Assembly: GCA_051005695.1 (NCBI GenBank)
Contig: JBPCJC010000046.1
Coordinates: 1-64,000 of the forward strand
Direction: 5' to 3'
DNA length: 64,000 nt
Source of the DNA: JACCTI01 sp051005695
GTDB taxonomy: Bacteria > Verrucomicrobiota > Verrucomicrobiia > Chthoniobacterales > UBA10450
Positions 17,130-25,595 of this stretch are shown here, one piece after another. Under the pieces are notes generated by a model that worked only from the letters and a program-made list of their open reading frames with translations, had not been told where the DNA came from and searched no databases. How positions within the stretch are numbered: position 1 is the first letter of the stretch; the number at the start of each line of letters is the position of its first letter. A program made the translations under genes and the position numbers.

Positions 17130-17537
17130 TCATTTTGCGGTGGCAAAGGCAACGTTGGTCACCCCGGCTTCGCTGCAGATGTTCAAAACTCCAACAACGT
17201 TTTTGTAGGCGCCGGTTTCATCACCGCGGATGACGACCGCCTGTTCCGCGTCCAGTTGCACGAGGCCGCGGAGGAGATCGGTCAACTCCGCGCCGGTGAG
17301 CGTGCGCCGGTTAACGACCACGTTGCCGTCCGCTTTCACGTTGACGACCACATCGCCGATCGGCGCGGTTTTTTCTTTCGCGGACGCGGCTTTCGGCACC
17401 TTCACGTCGAGCTCATTTTCATTCCGGGCCGCGTTCCAGGTGAGCAGGAAAAAAATCAGGAGCAGGAGCAAAACGTCGACCAACGGGGCTAACTGAATGC
17501 CCGGATGATGCGGAGCGGCGTGCCTGCGCAGATTCAT
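17130..17537 (-). CDS. exbD: ExbD/TolR-family biopolymer transport protein
   Basis: 135 residues. A single N-terminal TM helix (VDVLLLLLIFFLLTW) is preceded by the family's Asp in LVDVLL, the proton-channel residue. A periplasmic domain follows with repeated beta strands (DVVVNVKADGNVVVN, then AVVIRGDETGAYKNVV). It pairs with the ExbB/TolQ-type protein encoded just upstream to convert proton motive force into work at the envelope. No TonB or TolA homologue is in the window, though a TonB-dependent receptor lies at 33.6-36.8 kb. Confidence 0.9.
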   Translation of the reverse strand: MNLRRHAAPHHPGIQLAPLVDVLLLLLIFFLLTWNAARNENELDVKVPKAASAKEKTAPIGDVVVNVKADGNVVVNRRTLTGAELTDLLRGLVQLDAEQAVVIRGDETGAYKNVVGVLNICSEAGVTNVAFATAK

Positions 17538-17589
17538 GCGATGAGAAAATTCGCGCGCGCGAGTTCAGAATTCTGACACGCCCCGCGTC

Positions 17590-18372
17590 TCAAAATTCAT
17601 CCTCGATCAAAACCGGCGCGCGCTCCGTGCGTTTGCCGTATTGCAGCGAAAGCAGCGCCAGCATGTGAGTGACCGCGGATTCCAGATCGGAGATCAAACG
17701 CTGCGCGCGGCCGCGGAAGAAAGCGTAAAAGACCATCGCCGGAATGCCGATCGCGAGTCCCGCGGAAGTATTGATCAGCGCCTCGCTGATGCCTTTCGAG
17801 AGCAAAGTATAACGAGCAGTTCCGAGATCCGCGCCGAGCGCGCCGAAGGAGCGGATGATGCCGATGACCGTGCCGAGCAATCCGATAAGCGGCGCGAGCA
17901 TCCCGATATCCGCGAGGTAAATGACGCGATTATTTAGGCTGGACGCGACCCGCGTTCCTTCCGTCTCGGCGATTTCGCGCACCTGCTGAAAATCTGCGCC
18001 CGGATTCTTGGTCGTGAACTCGAGCATCTTCTGCACGACCCGCGCGATCGCTTCGCTGTGGCGATTTGAAACCGCGAGCAACCCGAGATAATCGCGCTTC
18101 TTCAAGAGCGCGTCCGCCGTCGCCATGTAGCCATTCGAAACTACCGCGCCGCGTCGGATGGTCAGGAAATAAACGATCACCATCATGAGCGAGAAAACCG
18201 AGAGCGCGAAAAGCGGGATCATCACCGGGCCGGCGGCGATCATCGCGTCGAGAACGGAAGTGGCGCGCGGCAAATCCGGCGCGGCCAGCGCTAAGGGCGC
18301 AGGCGTTGGACTCTGAGCGAGAAGGGAAGAGGCGCCCGCGAGCAGGGCGAAAAGCGGAAGGATGCGTTTCAT
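17590..18372 (-). CDS. exbB: ExbB/TolQ-family proton channel protein
   Basis: 260 residues from ATG 18372. An N-terminal signal-like hydrophobic segment is followed by a first TM region (IPLFALSVFSLMMVIVYFL). A cytoplasmic helical stretch comes next, and then the conserved MotA/TolQ/ExbB block IGMLAPLIGLLGTVIGII. The last TM is near AINTSAGLAIGIPAMVFYAFF-type sequence, with the usual Thr and Gly residues. The longer open frame to 18579 adds an Arg-rich, poorly conserved stretch that I do not believe is translated. It is the first gene of exbB-exbD-TPR on the minus strand. Confidence 0.9.
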   Translation of the reverse strand: MKRILPLFALLAGASSLLAQSPTPAPLALAAPDLPRATSVLDAMIAAGPVMIPLFALSVFSLMMVIVYFLTIRRGAVVSNGYMATADALLKKRDYLGLLAVSNRHSEAIARVVQKMLEFTTKNPGADFQQVREIAETEGTRVASSLNNRVIYLADIGMLAPLIGLLGTVIGIIRSFGALGADLGTARYTLLSKGISEALINTSAGLAIGIPAMVFYAFFRGRAQRLISDLESAVTHMLALLSLQYGKRTERAPVLIEDEF

Positions 18373-18479
18373 TCCGGAAAGTGCGTCATGATAAGGGACT
18401 GGCCGTGGTGATGCAACACCACCGGAGGAGAGACATCGCGCGCGAAGTGGGCGTTCAGTGGAATTTTCGCGGCATCGTG

Positions 18480-20468
18480 TTAGGCGAAATTCTCGCCACC
18501 GAGCCAGCGCCGGATGCGGAAGACATGCGCAGGCCGGGTTTGCGGATCCAGTTCCACGTAGTTCCGGCTGCCTCGCCAAACGTAACGCGCGTCGGTCAAG
18601 AGATCGTGCACCTGATAGGTGTCGGATTCCATCGAGCCGAAGTCGCCAATCGGGACGTGGATGTAGGAACTCTGCCGGCGATCGACGTCGAGATTGAGAA
18701 CGACGAGAATGAGGTTGTCCTTCGCCGGGGTCATCTTCCCGTAGAAGAGAATCTGGTCGTTATCCGCGGGATAGAAGCGGAGGTTATCGTAGAGATGGAG
18801 CGCGCGGTTTTGCTGGCGGACTTGGTTTAGCCGCGTGATCAACTCCTTGATGTTTCCGGGCGCTTCCCAGTCGCGTTCTTTCCACTGGTACTTCTCGCTC
18901 TCGAGATATTCTTCGCGGCCGGGGAGCGGCGCGTTTTCGCATAACTCGAAACCGCTGTAGATCCCGTAAACGCTCGAGAGCGTGGCCGCGAGGATGGCGC
19001 GAATCAGGAACGCGGGCCGGCCGCCTTCCTGCAAATGCACCGGCAAAATATCGGGAGTGTTCGGCCAGAGATTCCCGCGGAAATATTCCCGCATCTCCGT
19101 TTGCGTCAGCTCGGTGAAATACTCGACGAACTCCGCCTTGGTGTTGCGCCAGGTGAAGTAGGTGTAGCTCTGCGAGAACCCGGCTTTCGCGAGCGCTTTC
19201 ATCATCTTCGGTTTGGTGAAGGCTTCGGAAAGAAAGATGGTATCCGGCGAAACTGCGCGCACCCGCGAGATCAAGTATTCCCAGAACGGCACCGGCTTGG
19301 TGTGCGGATTATCGACTCGGAAAATCCGTACGCCGCGCTCAACCCAAAAGAGGATGATGCTGGTCATCTCATCCCAAAGTTCCTGCCAATTCGGGCAACG
19401 GAAATTCAGCGGGTAGATGTCCTCGTATTTTTTCGGCGGATTCTCCGCGTACTTAATCGTGCCGTCGGGACGCTTGTAGAACCATTCCGGATGCTCGGCG
19501 ACGTAAGGATGATCGGGCGAACAATTGATCGCGAAATCGAGCGCGATCTCCATCCCGCGATCGCGGATTTCCTGCTGCAACCAAGCGAAATCGGCGAGCG
19601 TGCCTAACGAGGGCTCGACGTCCTTGTGCCCGCCGCCGTTGGGCGCGCCGATGTGACGATTTCCAATCGCGTAGGGCACGCCGGGTTCGCCTGGTTCGCT
19701 GGTCACGGAATTGTTCCGGCCCTTGCGATTGGCGAAACCGATTGGGTGGATCGGAGGAAAATAAACGACGTTAAACCCCATCGCCTTCGCGTCATCCACC
19801 CGCGGCAGGCAATCGCGAAAAGTGGAGCCCTTGTCGCCGCGGCCCTCGGCCGAGCGGGGAAAAAATTCATACCAGGCCGCGGTGCGCGCTTCGACCCGAT
19901 CGACCACCACGCGCGGCGGCGGCGCGTACTGCGTCGAGGCGGTGCGGTCCGGATACGTGGCCATCAAAACCTCCAGCTCGCCGGAGTGCCCGAGTGCATC
20001 GACCTGCGCGCTTTCGCTGGTCCGCATCAGCTCGGAAAGTTTGCACAATCGATGACCGTCCGCTGAATCGCCGGCGCGTTGCGCGGCGTGTTCGAGCAAC
20101 GCCGCACCCTCGAGAGTTTCGCTGACGAGATTCGCGATGCCCGCTTTGAATTTCGCGCTGAACTCATGCTGCCAACCGGCAAACGAATCCGCCCAGGCCT
20201 CGACCGTGTACTCGTAAGTGGTGTTCGCGTAAAAGGTGCAAACGCCGCGCCAACGATCGTTCTCGAGCAAGCTCATCGGCGTTTCGTGCCAATGCGTTTC
20301 ACCGAGCGCGCGCCATTTCAAACGTGCCGCGACGACGTCGTGCCCATCTTTGAAGACATCCGCGTCGACGACCAAATCCTCGCCGACCACGCGCTTGATC
20401 GGATAGCGCCCGCCATCGACCAGCGGTTGCAGATTCTCGATCACCGCTGTCGGAAAGGCCCGTGGCAT
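18480..20468 (-). CDS. glgE: Alpha-1,4-glucan:maltose-1-phosphate maltosyltransferase GlgE
   Basis: A 662-residue GH13 subfamily 3 enzyme that transfers maltose from maltose 1-phosphate to alpha-1,4-glucan. The N-terminal beta domain is followed by a catalytic barrel (WYEFFPRS, then VVYFPPIHPIG, the GlgE form of region I). The catalytic nucleophile is Asp386 in FRVDNPHTKP and the acid/base is Glu415 in FLSEAFTKPK. Full length compared with known GlgE. Its usual partners TreS and Pep2 (maltokinase) are not adjacent, so the maltose 1-phosphate source lies outside the window. The stop codon lies in a near match of the iterated 9-mer (GTTAGGC). Confidence 0.93.
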   Translation of the reverse strand: MPRAFPTAVIENLQPLVDGGRYPIKRVVGEDLVVDADVFKDGHDVVAARLKWRALGETHWHETPMSLLENDRWRGVCTFYANTTYEYTVEAWADSFAGWQHEFSAKFKAGIANLVSETLEGAALLEHAAQRAGDSADGHRLCKLSELMRTSESAQVDALGHSGELEVLMATYPDRTASTQYAPPPRVVVDRVEARTAAWYEFFPRSAEGRGDKGSTFRDCLPRVDDAKAMGFNVVYFPPIHPIGFANRKGRNNSVTSEPGEPGVPYAIGNRHIGAPNGGGHKDVEPSLGTLADFAWLQQEIRDRGMEIALDFAINCSPDHPYVAEHPEWFYKRPDGTIKYAENPPKKYEDIYPLNFRCPNWQELWDEMTSIILFWVERGVRIFRVDNPHTKPVPFWEYLISRVRAVSPDTIFLSEAFTKPKMMKALAKAGFSQSYTYFTWRNTKAEFVEYFTELTQTEMREYFRGNLWPNTPDILPVHLQEGGRPAFLIRAILAATLSSVYGIYSGFELCENAPLPGREEYLESEKYQWKERDWEAPGNIKELITRLNQVRQQNRALHLYDNLRFYPADNDQILFYGKMTPAKDNLILVVLNLDVDRRQSSYIHVPIGDFGSMESDTYQVHDLLTDARYVWRGSRNYVELDPQTRPAHVFRIRRWLGGENFA

Positions 20469-20579
20469 GAGCCTGCAATCAAGCGAACTAAATCTGATGG
20501 GAAAGCGAAATATCCGCGGCGCAAGCGCGCGGCCGGCGCCTTCGTCGCGCCGAAAACTTGCCAGCTAGCTAGGCCGCGA

Positions 20580-21218
20580 TCACATCGCGAAAAAAAACGC
20601 GCACTCGTACAGTCCCGAGGTGCGGGTCTCTTCGCGGCGGACCGGCGTGCCCAAAACCGCCTCCACTAAATCCTGCTCCAGCCGACCGATGATCGGGTAT
20701 TGATCGAGCAGATTCAGGATTGGCGTGTGACACTCGCGAATTTGCGGTCCCTCTTCTTCGTTCTCGAGAAACTCGGACATGAAGCCCTCGCTCTCCCGTT
20801 GCTTGGCCAGCCATTTCGCGCGCTCGGCCACGTTCGCGCCTTTCACCTTTTCTTTCATCCGCGCGGTCTTCCGCTCGAAGATGTTGAAGAGGAGTTTTTC
20901 CGGCGCGTTCGGGCCATGCAATTCCTTGACTGACTCGAGGAGTTCGAGCGTCAGATCATTGCTATCGCACGGGAAAAGATCATGCGTGCGCTGCGTGAGT
21001 CGATACACCATTTCCGGCCGTCCCATTTTTTGCGGACGCCGCCAAGTATCGAGATAACCGTCGCGTTCGAGGGTGAGGCAATGCTGCTTGATGCCCATGT
21101 AGCTCATCCCCATTTTCGCGACCAGCTCGTTGACGGACATCCCCTTCGTCCGCTTGAGCATGTTGACGATCTCCAGGCGCTGAGTGCGGCCTATCTCGGA
21201 CAATAATTGTTGGTTCAT
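20580..21218 (-). CDS. Winged-helix transcriptional regulator (ArsR/SufR-like)
   Basis: 212 residues. A winged helix-turn-helix domain occupies the first 75 (RTQRLEIVNMLKRTKGMSV, then MGIKQHCLTLERDGYLD and a wing with GRPEMVYRLT). The C-terminal part is helical, with Cys in RECHTPI and YECAFFF that could bind a metal or Fe-S cluster as in SufR. It lacks the full four-Cys pattern, so SufR function is only a possibility. It stands alone, 111 bases from glgE, and the 98-base gap upstream (21219-21316) is AT-richer than its surroundings and is probably its promoter. Target genes unknown. Confidence 0.7.
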   Translation of the reverse strand: MNQQLLSEIGRTQRLEIVNMLKRTKGMSVNELVAKMGMSYMGIKQHCLTLERDGYLDTWRRPQKMGRPEMVYRLTQRTHDLFPCDSNDLTLELLESVKELHGPNAPEKLLFNIFERKTARMKEKVKGANVAERAKWLAKQRESEGFMSEFLENEEEGPQIRECHTPILNLLDQYPIIGRLEQDLVEAVLGTPVRREETRTSGLYECAFFFAM

Positions 21219-21316
21219 GGGAGTGGTTTTCTAGTGCTGGACATTACCCGCAAAGGTCTTTCATACGCAATGAAAAGATTACGCAAGATTCACCACTAAA
21301 GGTAATTATGGGCATT

Positions 21317-22444
21317 CTATTTTATTCGATGCGTCGTTTCGGTATCGAAAAAATGGGCGCACGCTGGAGAAAATGTGCATCGCACCCGCCGACCAGCATC
21401 GCGGCGATCGAGCGCGCCATCGCTCCGACTCACGAGCGCGTGCGCGCCGGTTTGCAGATGCAGAATCGTTTCCGCACCGCGCGCCTGCACCACCTCGAGG
21501 AGCGCGGGGAAATTCGCCGCCGTCTCGGATTTCGACGGCGGATTTTGCGTCAGCGAAATATCTTCCGGCCGAATCCCGAGCACGACTCCGCGGCCGGCAA
21601 ACTCTTGCAAGAACGCGCGCGCGGTCGTTGTTGGAATGCGGAACTCAATTGTTCCTTCATCGCGCTCGCGAAAAAGAAGCGTATCGCGTTCCTGCTTCAG
21701 GGTGCCCCGGATGAGATTCATTGGCGGATTTCCCATAAACTCCGCGACGAATAAATTTGCCGGCCCCGCGTAAATCGCCGTAGGCGTATCGCTCTGTTGG
21801 ACCACGCCGTCGCGCAAAACAATGATCCGATCACCCAAACTCATCGCTTCCATCGGGTCCTCGATGCTGCAGATCATGGTCGTTTCCAGACGCTGCTGCA
21901 GCCGCGCGATTTCCAGCCGCATCCGCTCGCGCGCGGCCGGCTCCAGCAGCGCCAGCGGCTGGTCGAGCAGGAAGACTTTCGCCTGCCGCACCAGCGCGCG
22001 ACCGAGCGCAACCCGCAGACTTTCTTCATTCGTTAGGCCAGCCGGTTTCCGCGTCAGTAAATTTTCCAGCCCGAGAATCGCGGCCGCTTCCTGCACGCGT
22101 TTCTTGATTTCGGCTCCCGGAAATTTTCGCACCTTCAACCCAAAGGCGACGTTGTCGTAGACCGAAAGATGCGGGAAGAGCGCGTAATTCCGAAAGACCA
22201 TCGCGACCTCGCGATCTTTCGGCAGAACTTCGTTCACCTTGCGATCGCCGATCAGGACGTCGCCACTCGCGGGCTTCTCCAAACCGGCGATCAAGCGCAA
22301 CAAAGTGGATTTTCCCGAGCCGGCTGGACCGGCCAGAACAGCAAACTCGCCGTCGGCAATTTCGACATTCGCTTCCTGGATCCCCACCAGCTCGGCACGT
22401 TTTGCCGCGACAAAACAGAGAGCGCGAAGGGTGACCTGGGCCAT
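21317..22444 (-). CDS. MalK/UgpC-like ABC protein with degenerate ATPase motifs
   Basis: 375 residues, clearly homologous to sugar-importer ATPases along its full length, including the C-terminal TOBE-like region (GIRPEDI). Walker A is intact (GPAGSGKST, 39-47). The Q-loop Gln is Arg85 (VFRNYALFPH). The LSGGQ signature is replaced by LTNEES (137-142). The Walker B DE is DQ (Gln162) with a changed D-loop (LLEP). The H-loop His is Glu195 (SIEDPMEA). Such a protein could bind but probably not hydrolyse ATP. No permease or binding protein gene is nearby. It sits 18 bases downstream of ygfZ on the same strand. Confidence 0.8.
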   Translation of the reverse strand: MAQVTLRALCFVAAKRAELVGIQEANVEIADGEFAVLAGPAGSGKSTLLRLIAGLEKPASGDVLIGDRKVNEVLPKDREVAMVFRNYALFPHLSVYDNVAFGLKVRKFPGAEIKKRVQEAAAILGLENLLTRKPAGLTNEESLRVALGRALVRQAKVFLLDQPLALLEPAARERMRLEIARLQQRLETTMICSIEDPMEAMSLGDRIIVLRDGVVQQSDTPTAIYAGPANLFVAEFMGNPPMNLIRGTLKQERDTLLFRERDEGTIEFRIPTTTARAFLQEFAGRGVVLGIRPEDISLTQNPPSKSETAANFPALLEVVQARGAETILHLQTGAHALVSRSDGALDRRDAGRRVRCTFSPACAHFFDTETTHRIK

Positions 22445-22462
22445 GGAATCTGAGGACGAAAA

Positions 22463-23377
22463 TTATTGAAACGGCAGCGGCACGATCTCGACCGATACCG
22501 GCGGCGCGCTCGAGTCTTCCGCAGGTCGCGCTTCCAGGCGAGTAGCCAATTCCTGAAACCCGCGTTTCACAAAACCCAGCGCGATCTGCTTCCCCAACCG
22601 TGTGCTCCCCGCGACGCTGGTGATCCAGCCCACGTCTTTTTCTTGCGCAGCACTCGTTAGGCGAAAACCCGCGGCTAACGATTGCGCATCGAGCACGACC
22701 AAACCGCAAAGGCGTTTGTTCGTCTGGCCCGACATCTTGATTCGCGAAATCACTTCTTGGCCGATGTAGCACCCCTTCGCGTAATCGATCGCGCTCGCTT
22801 CCAGGTTGGCTTCGGTGGGAATGATTTCCTCGCTGAGCTCTCGACCCCAGCGCGGAATCCCCTGCTCGATCCGAAAGGTTTCCGCGCATTCTTGATCGCA
22901 AAGCGGGTAACGCGCGGAAAGTTCCTGCACCGCGATGTCGAAATCGTCGCGGCGAAACCAGAGATCGGTTCCCGGCAAACCGAGGCGTTCGGCGTGCGCG
23001 ACCTTGGCGCAGCCGGAGTCCTCCGGCGGATTCTCCCCGAGCACATGAAAGAGCGCGAACTCGTTAGTCACATCGTCGATCTGCACATCATCCGCGATCA
23101 CGTAACGCTCCAGCCGCGCACTCAGCGCTTCGCGGACCTCCGCCTCCGCATCGAGCAGGAACGAATCCTCGTCGACTACCGCAAAAACGTCGGCGTTAAT
23201 CCGGCCCTTCGTATTCAGGATACAACCACGAATCGTTAGGCCAGTGGTCGCCTTGCGCAGGTCGTTCGTCATTTGCCCGTTGAGATAACGCAGCCGATCC
23301 GCGCCGCTGATCCGCAACTTGATTCGCGCCGAGAAATCGAAAAGCGCGCCCTCTTCGGGCCGAATCACCGAGTGCAT
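22463..23377 (-). CDS. ygfZ: Folate-binding protein YgfZ (Fe-S cluster maintenance)
   Basis: 304 residues of the GcvT-like family. The opening (FSARIKLRISGADRLRYLNGQMTNDL) and the diagnostic motif YAKGCYIGQEVISRIK with its Cys are present. YgfZ uses tetrahydrofolate and helps repair or assemble certain Fe-S enzymes. The length is that of bacterial YgfZ, shorter than GcvT. Upstream, after 22 bases, is the dehydrogenase gene, so this is likely a small minus-strand operon together with the degenerate ABC protein. Two perfect iterated 9-mer sites lie within it. Confidence 0.88.
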   Translation of the reverse strand: MHSVIRPEEGALFDFSARIKLRISGADRLRYLNGQMTNDLRKATTGLTIRGCILNTKGRINADVFAVVDEDSFLLDAEAEVREALSARLERYVIADDVQIDDVTNEFALFHVLGENPPEDSGCAKVAHAERLGLPGTDLWFRRDDFDIAVQELSARYPLCDQECAETFRIEQGIPRWGRELSEEIIPTEANLEASAIDYAKGCYIGQEVISRIKMSGQTNKRLCGLVVLDAQSLAAGFRLTSAAQEKDVGWITSVAGSTRLGKQIALGFVKRGFQELATRLEARPAEDSSAPPVSVEIVPLPFQ

Positions 23378-23399
23378 CAGGCTGGCGCGCGATCGGACT

Positions 23400-24659
23400 T
23401 CAATAGTCCACGCCCTTGCCGAAAAGGCGGCTCAGGAAACCGCGCGGCTGCTCAGCTTGATTCTCCGCCGCAACTGCTTTCTCCGTGGCCGGTTTTTCCT
23501 CCGCAGAAATTTGGCTAGCCGGCGTTTCTTTCGGTAGGCCGCGCTCGTTCTCAGCTCCGACTTCTTCGCTGCGCGCTTCCCCGTTCAGTTCGGTCGGCGG
23601 CGTCTCGGCGGGCACGTGTTCGGTCATCTCCACCGCCTCCGCGGCCTCGGACGCGCCGCGATTTTCTTCGCTTATCGACACCGGCTCTGCTATCGGCTCC
23701 GGCTCCGGCTCCCGCGGTGCGCTCGGTACTTCGGCATGTTCAAGTCCGGAAAGTGTTGTCTGATGCGCGCCCTCGGGTTCGGCGGCGATTTCGAATTTTC
23801 CAGGCATACCGTCGGGGAAAAAAAGCTGCACCACCGAGGAGTAATCGTAATCGGCGCGGCCTTGGCGCACTTCCTCGATCAAACTATCGCGCGCCACTTC
23901 TGTCGCCGGCAGAGGCAGGTCATAGGAACGCGCCAGGCGAGAGGCGATCTGCGTGTCTTTCAGCATGTGCTTGACCGAAAAATGGGGATCGAAATTGCCC
24001 TCGAGCATCTTCGGCAATTTCATCGCGAGCGTGCCGGAATTGCTCCCGTTGCCGTGCATCGCGGTCGCAAATTTTTCCAGCGGCAAACCCGCGTGATGGA
24101 CCAGCGCGAGCGCTTCCGCGGCTGCTTGCACGGTCGCGGCCGTAATCATGTTCGTCGCCACTTTGATCGTGGTCGCCTGCCCGATCTCGCCGATCTCGAT
24201 GATCTCTTTGCTGCTCGCCTGCAAGATCGGACGCGCGCGGCGATAGGCTGCCTCGTCGCCGCCAATGTAATAAACCAGCTCGCCTTTTTCGGCCGCGCCT
24301 TTGCTCCCGGTAAAAGGCGCGTCGAGGAACTGCGCGCCGCGGCGTTGCACAATTTCCGCGGCCGCGCGCATGGTCGACGGCGCCACTGTACTGTGCGCGA
24401 GGATCACGTGATGCGACTTCAGCGATTGCTTCATCTGCTGGATCATCTCGAGCAGCGCCTCGTCATCGGAGACGAAGATCTGGATGTAATCGCAGAGCTC
24501 CGCGACCTCCGCGGGTGAGCCGACGAAATTCGGAAACGGGCGGGGCGTGCGGTTCCAAACGAAGACGTGATAACCACGGCGGCGAACGCTGTCCGCGACC
24601 CGCTGGCCGATAATTCCCAAGCCGATAACCCCGACGTTCTTTTCTGTTCTGCGCGACAT
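23400..24659 (-). CDS. NAD(P)-dependent dehydrogenase of the 3-hydroxyisobutyrate family
   Basis: 419 residues. The N-terminal Rossmann fold has VGVIGLGIIGQRVA. The substrate motif is DAPFTGSKGAAEKGEL and the catalytic Lys is in QATTIKVATNM. The C-terminal helical domain ends near residue 290. The family reduces or oxidises beta-hydroxyacids such as 3-hydroxyisobutyrate, tartronate semialdehyde or succinic semialdehyde; the substrate cannot be told here. About 130 extra residues follow, rich in Glu, Pro and Ala, ending in FLSRLFGKGVDY, a short basic amphipathic tail. Family members are normally about 290-300 residues, so this tail is a lineage addition. Confidence 0.85.
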   Translation of the reverse strand: MSRRTEKNVGVIGLGIIGQRVADSVRRRGYHVFVWNRTPRPFPNFVGSPAEVAELCDYIQIFVSDDEALLEMIQQMKQSLKSHHVILAHSTVAPSTMRAAAEIVQRRGAQFLDAPFTGSKGAAEKGELVYYIGGDEAAYRRARPILQASSKEIIEIGEIGQATTIKVATNMITAATVQAAAEALALVHHAGLPLEKFATAMHGNGSNSGTLAMKLPKMLEGNFDPHFSVKHMLKDTQIASRLARSYDLPLPATEVARDSLIEEVRQGRADYDYSSVVQLFFPDGMPGKFEIAAEPEGAHQTTLSGLEHAEVPSAPREPEPEPIAEPVSISEENRGASEAAEAVEMTEHVPAETPPTELNGEARSEEVGAENERGLPKETPASQISAEEKPATEKAVAAENQAEQPRGFLSRLFGKGVDY

Positions 24660-24746
24660 GACAAATCCCGAAATTAACCGGGTAACGCCCCGAAAATCAC
24701 GGCAAACGGCAGCCCGCGCAATGCGGAATTTCCGCGCGGATTTTCG

Positions 24747-25595
24747 CTAGCGCGCCTGCGCCAGCCCGGCCTGGAGCCGCGCGACCGCGACCAGGCGCTT
24801 CGTCTTGCCTAACGACACTTCAATCTCCGGGCGCGCTTCCGCGAATGAAACATCGCGCGCAGGTTTTGCCTCCGTTAACTGGACGAGGTGAAAGCCGAGA
24901 TGCGATTTGAAGGGCGCGGAAATCTGCCCTACCCGAAGCTTTGTCACCTCAGCGATAAACTCAGGCGGCATTCGCTCCGCGGCAAAGTAGTTGAGGTCGC
25001 CGCCGATTGTTTTGGTGCGCTCATCTTCCGAAGCCTCGGCCACGAGGGCGACGAAATCTTCCCCCGCGAGCAAGCGGACACTCAGGCCGAGAATCGCATT
25101 TTGTTTCACGAGGACCACTTCTGCTGAGCCGCCATCCGGCGCGGCCAGGAATAAATGCTTCGCGCGAAAGCGCGGCGGCTCGGTGAATTGTGCGCGATGC
25201 GTTTCGTAAAAAATGTGCGCTTCGTTCTCGTTCACCCCGAGCTGCGGCGCAATCTGCGCTTCGATCCAGGCGCGCTCGCGCAGTTGCTCGGCCACAAGCG
25301 CGCGCAAACTGCCTAACGACAAACCCGCCGCGGCCAGCTGGGCCGAAAAAACTTCGTTGCCGGCAAATTGGTCGCGCAACAAATCGATCTCGCGTTCAAC
25401 CGTCGCGGCTACCACCGCCTGATCGCTGGAACGCCCGCGTAAATTTTCCGCGAGCGGCGACATCTCCGTTTCTAATCCGCACATTCGCGCGAGCAACAGC
25501 CGCGAAAGGGGCGCGCGATAAATCAACTCCGCGACCGCGAATCCGCCCAGAATAGCGAGGAGAACGAACAAAGACGTGCGCGCCAGCCGCATCAC
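24747..25595 (-). CDS. PpiC-type peptidyl-prolyl isomerase, membrane-anchored
   Basis: 282 residues. An N-terminal hydrophobic anchor (SLFVLLAILGGFAVAELIY) is followed by a helical chaperone-like region, then a parvulin domain at about 145-245 (FRAKHLFLAAPDG, GGDLNYFAAERMPPEFI, PFKSHLGFHLVQLTE). It probably assists folding of exported proteins, like PrsA or SurA. Start is GTG 25595 or the ATG directly after it at 25592; the GTG overlaps the stop of the upstream M28 gene, indicating coupling. Confidence 0.85.
   Translation of the reverse strand: MMRLARTSLFVLLAILGGFAVAELIYRAPLSRLLLARMCGLETEMSPLAENLRGRSSDQAVVAATVEREIDLLRDQFAGNEVFSAQLAAAGLSLGSLRALVAEQLRERAWIEAQIAPQLGVNENEAHIFYETHRAQFTEPPRFRAKHLFLAAPDGGSAEVVLVKQNAILGLSVRLLAGEDFVALVAEASEDERTKTIGGDLNYFAAERMPPEFIAEVTKLRVGQISAPFKSHLGFHLVQLTEAKPARDVSFAEARPEIEVSLGKTKRLVAVARLQAGLAQAR

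Noticed and set aside
24720..24740. Small hairpin GCGGAA/TTCCGC as terminator after the dehydrogenase gene start region
   Set aside because: Stem is short and no T-run follows on either strand; it lies between co-oriented genes.
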